Positions 1-5,523 of a stretch of 7,839 nucleotides of DNA are shown here, one piece after another. Source of the stretch: Spirochaetia bacterium (GTDB lineage Bacteria; Spirochaetota; Spirochaetia; Treponematales; Rectinemataceae); assembly GCA_021286925.1 (NCBI GenBank), contig JAJTBL010000073.1, positions 1 to 7,839 of the forward strand, read 5' to 3'. A program made the translations under genes and the position numbers. The notes beneath the pieces were generated by a model, which had not been told where the DNA came from, searched no databases, and worked only from the letters and a program-made list of their open reading frames with translations. The first letter of the stretch is position 1, and every line of letters starts with the position of its first letter.

Positions 1-449
1 GTCAGTTTTTCCAGGAAGGCCGGAAGGTTTTCCAGCTCGATGCCCTGGCGGTGCATGCCGGTGTCGATTTTCAGATGAATCCTGCCTTTTCTGCCATGCC
101 GGGCGGCGGCTGCATCCAAAGCAAGCAAGTTTTCAGCTGTATAGATGGTCTGGGCAATGTCATGTTCAATGAGCAGGTCCGAGTTGCGCGGGTCAGTGAT
201 ACCCAGGATGAGAATTGGTGAACGAATTCCCGCTTCCCGAAGCTCCAGGGCTTCCTCGAGGTAGGCAACTGCGATGTAGTCGACATGCGCCGACTCGAGG
301 GCGCGCGCGATGGGAAGAGCGCCATGGCCGTAGGCATCGGCTTTGGCGACAGCGCAGAGTCTGGCCTTCCCGATTCGGGATCGAATCAGGGCAATGTTGT
401 GTTCCAGGTGGTCAATATCGATGTAGGCGACTACTTTTCGAGGTATCAT
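1..449 (-). CDS. alr: Alanine racemase, N-terminal part (3' end beyond window)
   Basis: PLP-dependent cytoplasmic enzyme interconverting L- and D-alanine, the latter for peptidoglycan. About 149 codons of an expected 360-380 are visible; the C-terminal beta domain with the catalytic tyrosine lies outside the window. The start of the alanine racemase TIM barrel is clear: residues 33-43 read AVAKADAYGHG, the PLP-lysine motif with K36 as Schiff-base lysine. Further on, HLKIDTGMHRQG matches the family segment holding the lysine that is carbamylated and the arginine that contacts PLP, seven residues apart. The ATG at 449 overlaps the nagA stop as ATGA, and GGAG at 456-459 gives a ribosome site six bases upstream, so the start is well supported. 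Translational coupling to nagA is likely. Whether a longer transcript from the sugar operon reaches it cannot be seen. Confidence 0.95.
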   Translation of the reverse strand, partial: MIPRKVVAYIDIDHLEHNIALIRSRIGKARLCAVAKADAYGHGALPIARALESAHVDYIAVAYLEEALELREAGIRSPILILGITDPRNSDLLIEHDIAQTIYTAENLLALDAAAARHGRKGRIHLKIDTGMHRQGIELENLPAFLEKL

Positions 450-1594
450 GTGGTGCTCCGCCAGCAATGGTTCAGATCGCGATCCCAGATAAACAGCTCA
501 GCGGGGGCTCCTGCTGCAAGGCCGGGCCGCGTTCGATTGAGCAGGTCCCAGGGATTGGTGCTCATAGCGCGAACGCAGGCATGCAAGGGCCATCCGGACG
601 CGGCCATGAAGGATTTCACGAGTTCCATCCCCAATCGATTGGATCCGATGAGCGTTCCTGTCTCTTTATATCGCACTCCGGTTTTATCCGACAAGGCGTC
701 CTGGCCGAAATAGCTGAACATTCCTTCCGGCATTCCGGCTGCGGCGATGGCGTCGCTGGTCAGGATGAGCTGGCTGGGGTCAAGACAGCGGGATGCGACA
801 TTCATGGCGAATCTGTTCACATGAATGCCATCGGCATTCAGTTCCGCCCATCGCTGTTTGCCGCCGCCAAGGACATAGCCAGCCAGCCCCGGACTGCTCC
901 GATGATCGAGACCGCTCATGGCGTTGAAAAGGTGGGTCACCGAAAAGCGGGAGGCCGGGAGTTTCATGGCAATTCCCGGCGTACTGCTATGCCCCAGTGC
1001 AATGACAACACCGGCGCTTTCAAGCAATGGATAGAGTTCATCAACGCCTTCAAGCTCAGGGGCCAGCGTCATGACGGCGAGAAGGCCATCGCAGACTTCA
1101 AGAATTTTTTCCAAAAGCGGTTTTGATGGCCTGGCGATATTCTGCAGAGGTATTCCGCCCCGCTTTTGCGGATTGACAAAGGGGCCTTCAAGATAGATTC
1201 CGGGGATTTTGCCGGGGAAAAGGCCAGAGGTCTTGATTGCTCGCACAAGCTCAGAGACAGCCTGCTCTTCCCAGAGCATGGTGGGCACGAAAGCGCCAAT
1301 GCCCAATGTTTCCAGGCGGGCTGACAGTCTGACTAGGGCTTCTGCCGGGGGCCCCTGCTCAAAGCCTACAGAAAAAGCGCCGTGGATATGAAGCTCGACC
1401 AAGGGGGGCAGGATGTAGCCGCCGCGGCAGTCCTCGACCGGCGAGGAAGCGGCTTCAGGAAAATGGTCCAGGACCGCTTCCAGCGGTCCTGGACCGGCAT
1501 AGCTGATAATGCCGTGCTGAGCGATGAGAACAGCATCGTCAATCTGGAAATCGAGGAGTACAAGGGTGCCGTTCTTCAGGATAAAGGAATCCAT
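446..1594 (-). CDS. nagA: N-acetylglucosamine-6-phosphate deacetylase
   Basis: Cytoplasmic amidohydrolase of 382 residues, normal for NagA, converting GlcNAc-6-phosphate to glucosamine-6-phosphate and acetate. Visible landmarks: PPLVELHIHG with H69 and H71; GIYLEGPF with metal ligand E136; TLAPE at 177-180; metal-binding H202 in GHSS and H221 in THLFNAM; DGIHV with H258; catalytic D281 in TSDAIAAAG; then GTLIGSNRLGM and STNPWDLL. The HxH pair resembles the two-metal Bacillus-type enzyme; E. coli has Q and N there. The ATG at 1594 is forced: an in-frame TAG lies two codons upstream and no later start precedes the fold. No Shine-Dalgarno is visible. A 56-bp gap separates it from the glycosidase, and its stop overlaps alr. 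A perfect 14-bp inverted repeat falls in codons 34-44. The segment after E136 (GGI instead of the common GAH) is atypical, so the exact substrate is slightly less certain than the family. Confidence 0.9.
   Translation of the reverse strand: MDSFILKNGTLVLLDFQIDDAVLIAQHGIISYAGPGPLEAVLDHFPEAASSPVEDCRGGYILPPLVELHIHGAFSVGFEQGPPAEALVRLSARLETLGIGAFVPTMLWEEQAVSELVRAIKTSGLFPGKIPGIYLEGPFVNPQKRGGIPLQNIARPSKPLLEKILEVCDGLLAVMTLAPELEGVDELYPLLESAGVVIALGHSSTPGIAMKLPASRFSVTHLFNAMSGLDHRSSPGLAGYVLGGGKQRWAELNADGIHVNRFAMNVASRCLDPSQLILTSDAIAAAGMPEGMFSYFGQDALSDKTGVRYKETGTLIGSNRLGMELVKSFMAASGWPLHACVRAMSTNPWDLLNRTRPGLAAGAPAELFIWDRDLNHCWRSTT
456..459 (-). promoter_or_regulatory. Ribosome binding site of alr
   Basis: GGAG on the minus strand, six bases before the alr ATG and inside the last codons of nagA. 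It supports the ATG that overlaps the nagA stop codon. Confidence 0.6.
1465..1495 (-). repeat. Perfect 14-bp inverted repeat inside nagA
   Basis: Arms GGTCCAGGACCGCT (1465-1478) and AGCGGTCCTGGACC (1482-1495) are exact reverse complements around a 3-base spacer. Each arm contains a smaller dyad, GGTCC-N-GGACC, so the arms are also near-direct repeats of one another. In nagA mRNA this would form a very stable hairpin over codons 34-44, followed by AUUUUCC. Function unknown. Confidence 0.85.
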
Positions 1595-1650
1595 GAGCTA
1601 TTGTGCGCACCAAGGGGTTGTGATTGTCAACCTGCCTGATGCCGGCAACT
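1595..1650 (-). other. 56-bp gap between glycosidase and nagA
   Basis: The only real non-coding gap in the leftward gene series. It holds a TTGACA (1630-1625, minus strand) with a weak CACAAT (1605-1600) 19 bases downstream, which would start transcription close to the nagA ATG. No terminator hairpin and no Shine-Dalgarno are visible. An internal promoter here is possible but poorly supported. Confidence 0.3.
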
Positions 1651-3735
1651 CTACAAGTTTGCTTTCACTGCTTCGGCAAGCTGTTCTGCCGTTTCACTGC
1701 CCTTTCGGTAATAGACTGGGACTGTTCCCATCGGCGCTGAAACCGTGATGTTGCCTGGCGCTTCAGCAGAATATGCAACCTCACCGGTCCAGAAGTCTAC
1801 CCAGGTGCCGGCTGGGAAATGGACCGAGCGCGTAACGGCGCCTTCTTCAAGCACAGGGGCGACCATGAGTTCTTGTCCGAGCAGGTACTGGGAATCGATA
1901 GTCCAGGCGGCAGGGTCTTCAGGATAGCCCAGGAAGAGTGGCCGCATGACCGGAATGCCGCGCATAGCGTTTTCCGCTTCGCAGGCTTGCAGATAGGGCT
2001 TCAAGGCTCTGTGGATTTTTGTCATTCGAGCCAGGTGCTCAAGCGTTTCATCATCCGAATCGAACTGCCAGTTATCCTTGGGACGGTTGCCTTCATGCGT
2101 GCGCATCACGGGGGTGAAGGCCGCGAATTCGGCCCATCGCATAAAGAGCTCTTTGGTGCGCTTCATGCCATAAAGGGTTGTATAGCCGCCGATATCTGAA
2201 TGATGAAGGCCATGCCCGCTCATCGCGGCACCCAGCGCCGACCGAAGCGCGGAAGGCAGCCCGTCATCGTTGGACCAGTCGACATTCTGATCGCCAGCCC
2301 AGAGCAGCGGGCAATATTTCTGACTGCCGGTAAAGCCGGCCCGCATAAAGAAGGTGACTTCCTGCCAGGCGCCGGCTCTGGTCACCGCCTCATAATTGCA
2401 TTGTGCCCAGAGGCTTGGCCAGCGATTGTGTGCCAGAAGGGCGGGAGTGCCGTCGTACAGCACAGCATCGGAAGGTAGGTATTCGCCAAAATCCGCCATC
2501 CATCCGGATATTCCGAGATCGATGATATTGGCGACCAAGCGATCCGCGAACCAGCTGAATGCGGCGGGATTGGTCAAGTCGACGATTCCTGCGTAGAATT
2601 CTCCAAAATCGACCAGATAGTCTTCTCCAGCCTGATTTTTAACCAGATATCCGCGAAGGGATGCTTCTTTGAAAAGCGTCCAGCCTGCTCCGACATAGCA
2701 GTTGGCATAGCACAAGAAGCGAATCCCCTGTGAGCGCCATGCTTTGATCTGGCTGTCGAGACCGGGATATCGCTCGCGGTTCCAGACCCAGTCCCAGCGA
2801 AGCCGCTGGCCGAAGCTCGTAATATTGATGCCTTCCCAGTCCTGCGCCCAGATCCCGGCGACCGGGACACCTTTTGCCCGGGCTTTTTCTAATTTCTGCC
2901 GGCACACATCCGTTCCGCCCTGAATGCCAAGTATCACGCCGTCATGAGTCCAGTCAGGCAGGACAGGCTGGCGTCCAAAATAGGCACTCATGTCTTCGAG
3001 AAGCCCGGCCATATTTTCTTTGCTGAATTGCCTCGAGAGCACCAGGTTTTGCGGCAACTCCCAGAAATACAAGCTGTGCCGATCCGGTTTTGAAAAATCG
3101 AATACCGCATAGGCGGAAGTGTCCGCATGGCACCAGTAGCCTGCGCTGGAAACAAAACTGGGCTGCGGGAAAAAAGTCCACCAGTAGTCGCCGCCGGCAT
3201 TGCCTTGCAGATCCGCTTCCAGGGTGATGCGGTTTTTTTTGTTCCGCCCTACACCCTGCTCGCTCGTCCACAGGGGAAATTTTCGCCCCCGCAGGTCAAG
3301 ATAGGAGAAGTGCTCGCCGCATCCATAGATGTGTTCTTCAGCATCAGCAGGAAGCACAATCCTGTATCGATTGCCCCGCTGATTACCTAAATCCTGGGCA
3401 TCCTCGCATTTGAGGCTGACTGCCAGCCGCCCTTCGCGGATCGCGAATTGAGCATCCAGAGAATATCGGCCGCAGGCTGAAAAACGGACTTTTGCAAAGC
3501 CGGGGCCTGATGCTTCAAGCTTCCAGTCGATGAGGGGCAGCAATTCTTCAATTTCATCCTCGATGGAGAAATTTCCGCAGTTCATGGAAATGGACTGACT
3601 GCCTTTTCCCGCATAGATGAAGGGCGAATCCGGCGTGTGAACGAGTACGGCGCGATCATCAAAAAGGAGCCGGAAGCCGGCTCCCTTCGTTTCAACCATC
3701 ATTGTCGGTTCTTTCATAACAACCTTGTGTTTCAT
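1651..3735 (-). CDS. yihQ: Sulfoquinovosidase (glycoside hydrolase family 31, YihQ-like)
   Basis: Predicted retaining alpha-glycosidase releasing sulfoquinovose from sulfoquinovosyl glycerol or sulfolipid. It has 694 residues, against about 678 for E. coli YihQ, and resembles it along its whole length. An N-terminal beta domain includes HIYGCGEHFSYLDLRG (135-150) and PLWTSEQGVGRN. The (beta/alpha)8 barrel carries nucleophile D415 (WMADFGEYLP) and acid/base D482 (WAGDQNVDW). Residues equivalent to the sulfonate-pocket set of E. coli YihQ (Q288, R301, W304, Y508) are all present as Q298 (WAQDW), R311 and W314 (GQRLRW), and Y518 (IGGY), with a constant offset of ten, so ordinary alpha-glucosidase is unlikely. 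No signal peptide or membrane segment: cytoplasmic, acting on imported glycoside. The ATG shares its A with the upstream permease stop (TGATG), indicating coupling; Met7, preceded by AAGG, is an alternative start. A terminator-like hairpin lies in codons 18-25. Confidence 0.94.
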   Translation of the reverse strand: MKHKVVMKEPTMMVETKGAGFRLLFDDRAVLVHTPDSPFIYAGKGSQSISMNCGNFSIEDEIEELLPLIDWKLEASGPGFAKVRFSACGRYSLDAQFAIREGRLAVSLKCEDAQDLGNQRGNRYRIVLPADAEEHIYGCGEHFSYLDLRGRKFPLWTSEQGVGRNKKNRITLEADLQGNAGGDYWWTFFPQPSFVSSAGYWCHADTSAYAVFDFSKPDRHSLYFWELPQNLVLSRQFSKENMAGLLEDMSAYFGRQPVLPDWTHDGVILGIQGGTDVCRQKLEKARAKGVPVAGIWAQDWEGINITSFGQRLRWDWVWNRERYPGLDSQIKAWRSQGIRFLCYANCYVGAGWTLFKEASLRGYLVKNQAGEDYLVDFGEFYAGIVDLTNPAAFSWFADRLVANIIDLGISGWMADFGEYLPSDAVLYDGTPALLAHNRWPSLWAQCNYEAVTRAGAWQEVTFFMRAGFTGSQKYCPLLWAGDQNVDWSNDDGLPSALRSALGAAMSGHGLHHSDIGGYTTLYGMKRTKELFMRWAEFAAFTPVMRTHEGNRPKDNWQFDSDDETLEHLARMTKIHRALKPYLQACEAENAMRGIPVMRPLFLGYPEDPAAWTIDSQYLLGQELMVAPVLEEGAVTRSVHFPAGTWVDFWTGEVAYSAEAPGNITVSAPMGTVPVYYRKGSETAEQLAEAVKANL
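3661..3684 (-). terminator. Terminator-like hairpin inside the 5' end of the glycosidase gene
   Basis: On the minus strand GGAGCCGG-CTT-CCGGCTCC is followed at once by TTTTT: an 8-bp, almost all G+C stem with a 3-base loop and a U5 tail, the form of an intrinsic terminator. It covers codons 18-25 of the glycosidase, so translating ribosomes would disrupt it. It could act as an attenuator when translation is poor. A chance result of codon choice is also possible. Confidence 0.5.
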
Positions 3736-4568
3736 CAGCCTTTTACGCCGCCCGCGGTTATGCCGCGAATCAGGAATTTTTGCATTCCAAGCGTAAAAAT
3801 AAATACGGGAACCAGCATGAGAGTGCCGGCTGCGCAGACTTGCCCCCAGGTGAGGGTTTCACCGCCGATGAGCCCATTGATGGCAATCGGCGCGGTCTTG
3901 GCCTTTACTCCGGTTAGAATCAGGGCGTAGAGAAATTCGTTCCAAGAGTTGAGGAAGGCAAAAACAGCCGCGACAACGAGACCGGGGGCAACGATGGGGA
4001 GAAAAATCCGGAAGAAAACACCCATCCGGCTGGCGCCATCCACCATGGCCGCTTCTTCATACGCCTTGTCCACCGCAGTAAAGAATGGCAGCAAAAGCCA
4101 GATGACATAAGGAACATTGAAGCTCGTATGCGCCAGCGTGATGCCGCCTACCGTGTCCCGAATTCCGAGATTGGTGAACATAAGGTATAGTGCGATGACC
4201 AGTGAAATCTGCGGCAGCATCCTAAATACCAGGAAGCTGTATGCAAGGCTGTTTCTCCAGCCAAATCGGAATCTAGCGATGCCGTATGAAGCCATGGCCC
4301 CGATGAGGACTGAAATGCCTGTAGAAAGGAGGCCTATGATGATGCTGTTCTTCATACCAAGCTGGAAACCGGGATTTTTCAGCACTAGTTCGTAGCTTCG
4401 TGTTGTTAGCTGAGACAATTTGAAGGGCTGACCGGAAAGAATGATAATGTCTCTTCGGAATCCATTTACGATAGTGATGCCGATCGGGTAAAGCTCGATA
4501 ATGAGAACAAGAAAAGCGACAATCGCAATAATGGTGCTGGTGAGAATAGTTCGGGTGCGCTTTTTCAT
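3735..4568 (-). CDS. ABC sugar transporter inner-membrane permease (MalG/SmoH-type)
   Basis: Second permease of a carbohydrate ABC importer (CUT1 type), 277 residues, inner membrane. Hydrophobic segments lie at about 9-30, 75-97, 107-131, 143-165, 193-215 and 245-265, giving six membrane helices. The cytoplasmic EAA loop that docks the ATPase is at about 171-192 (EEAAMVDGAS ... FLPIVAPG), and the C-terminus FLIRGITAGGVKG is typical of MalG-like subunits. I chose the ATG at 4568: AGGGGG (4574-4579) stands five bases upstream, the preceding permease stops one base before it (TGA-G-ATG), and the N-terminus is then a normal basic one followed by a helix. A longer form would need a TTG at 4592. 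Its stop overlaps the glycosidase start, tying import to hydrolysis. Specificity for sulfoquinovose glycosides is inferred from that neighbour only. Confidence 0.93.
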   Translation of the reverse strand: MKKRTRTILTSTIIAIVAFLVLIIELYPIGITIVNGFRRDIIILSGQPFKLSQLTTRSYELVLKNPGFQLGMKNSIIIGLLSTGISVLIGAMASYGIARFRFGWRNSLAYSFLVFRMLPQISLVIALYLMFTNLGIRDTVGGITLAHTSFNVPYVIWLLLPFFTAVDKAYEEAAMVDGASRMGVFFRIFLPIVAPGLVVAAVFAFLNSWNEFLYALILTGVKAKTAPIAINGLIGGETLTWGQVCAAGTLMLVPVFIFTLGMQKFLIRGITAGGVKG

Positions 4569-4569
4569 C

Positions 4570-5523
4570 TCAGCCCCCTGCCTTTTCTTCAAGTACGTCC
4601 AGACTCATGTTTTTCCTTACCAGGGTAAGCGCGAAAACTATAGAAAGAATCAGCAGGAAGATTGCCATGGAACTGGCCATGCCAACTTTCTGATATCCGA
4701 ACGCCTGACGATGCGTGTACAGCGAGAACAGCATTGTTGAGGTTCCCGGTCCGCCTTCGGTCATGACATATACTTCACTGAAGACGCGTAATGCGTCGAT
4801 TATTCTCAAAAGAATGGCCGTCAAAATGGTCGGTGTCAGCAATGGGATGATGACGGATCGCAGTTTTTTCCAGAATCCAGCGCCATCGATTTCAGCAGCC
4901 TCAATCATTTCCTGCGGAATCGCGGTGAGCCCCGCGTAGAGCAGCATGAACATGAATGGCCACATACGCCAGATATCTTGAATTATGATAGCGATGTATG
5001 CGGTTACCGGATTGCCGAGCCAAGTGATTTCCGGTGCCCCCAATTTCAGCAAAAGCGCATTCAGAGGTCCATAACGGGGCTGCAGCATGAAGCGCCAGGT
5101 CATACCGGAAAGAATTGGCAGAAAAAAGACGGGAAGGAGGAGCAGACTCCGCACCAGCCGTGCGCCGAAAAACTCGCGGTTCAAGAGGAGCGCAGCGGCG
5201 AAACCGAGCAGAAGCTCGAGCGGAATTGCAACAAAAATAAATCCCAGTTGGAGTTTGAGGCTGTTCCAGAATTCAGGGTCTTTTGTAAGACCAATGTAAT
5301 TGCCCAAACCAACAAACCTTCTGGCTCCCGCACCTTCGGAAAGCGGCCAGTCGAAGGTAGAGACAATCAGAGAAAAGATAATGGGGAAAATGAGTACGGC
5401 AAAAACCACAAGCAGAGCGGGCAGGAGGAAAAGGAAAGGCGCGTGTTCGCGCGCCTTTCCTTCTTTGTTCCGTGCCGGTCTGCCGTCAGTAACCAGCTTT
5501 TTTGAGGACATCTTGTGTCTCAT
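4570..5523 (-). CDS. ABC sugar transporter inner-membrane permease (MalF/UgpA/SmoG-type)
   Basis: First permease of the CUT1 importer, 317 residues, inner membrane. It has a charged cytoplasmic N-terminus of about 28 residues, then six hydrophobic segments at about 29-55, 92-114, 122-142, 173-197, 225-245 and 283-302. The EAA loop at 208-226 reads IEAAEIDGAGFWKKLRSVIIP, and EGGPGTSTM near 256-264 is typical of MalF-like subunits. The start is unclear: ATG at 5523 and ATG at 5511 (Met5) both lie inside the end of the binding-protein gene, neither has a good Shine-Dalgarno, and no ATG, GTG or TTG follows the binding-protein stop before the first helix. Translation probably depends on ribosomes finishing the upstream gene. 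A perfect 13-bp stem-loop covers codons 21-31. The stop lies one base from the next permease. Confidence 0.93.
   Translation of the reverse strand: MRHKMSSKKLVTDGRPARNKEGKAREHAPFLFLLPALLVVFAVLIFPIIFSLIVSTFDWPLSEGAGARRFVGLGNYIGLTKDPEFWNSLKLQLGFIFVAIPLELLLGFAAALLLNREFFGARLVRSLLLLPVFFLPILSGMTWRFMLQPRYGPLNALLLKLGAPEITWLGNPVTAYIAIIIQDIWRMWPFMFMLLYAGLTAIPQEMIEAAEIDGAGFWKKLRSVIIPLLTPTILTAILLRIIDALRVFSEVYVMTEGGPGTSTMLFSLYTHRQAFGYQKVGMASSMAIFLLILSIVFALTLVRKNMSLDVLEEKAGG
4574..4579 (-). promoter_or_regulatory. Ribosome binding site deciding the second permease start
   Basis: AGGGGG on the minus strand with a 5-base spacer to the ATG at 4568. It favours that start over the upstream TTG at 4592, which has no comparable site. 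Confidence 0.6.
5431..5462 (-). repeat. Perfect 13-bp stem-loop just after the binding-protein stop
   Basis: AAGGAAAGGCGCG (5431-5443) and CGCGCCTTTCCTT (5450-5462) are exact reverse complements around a 6-base loop. In the operon mRNA the stem begins 23 bases after the binding-protein stop and is followed by UUCCUCC, so a perfect terminator U-run is lacking. It sits within codons 21-31 of the permease. ABC sugar operons often carry a stable stem-loop at this junction, protecting the binding-protein message or reducing read-through; that role here is inferred. Confidence 0.75.

Noticed and set aside
215..1126. A 303-codon open frame on the plus strand
   Set aside because: It lies opposite nagA and alr, both of which have full family motifs. 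Its translation is rich in Arg, Gly, His and Cys with no recognisable domain. It is a shadow frame.
1634..1646. GCCTGATGCCGGC in the gap before nagA, resembling the core of enterobacterial REP elements
   Set aside because: Only a short match, single copy in the window, no paired inverted unit, and the host does not look enterobacterial.
1651..3735. Glycosidase as an ordinary alpha-glucosidase or alpha-xylosidase
   Set aside because: The full set of residues equivalent to the YihQ sulfonate pocket is present and the whole protein runs parallel to YihQ; ordinary family 31 alpha-glucosidases would not be expected to retain it.
3735..4592. Longer second permease starting at TTG 4592
   Set aside because: It would overlap the preceding permease by 23 bases with a rare start codon and no ribosome site; ATG 4568 has AGGGGG at ideal spacing.
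4978..5505. A 175-codon plus-strand frame opposite the first permease
   Set aside because: Highly charged, low-complexity translation antisense to a clear membrane protein; no ribosome site or domain.
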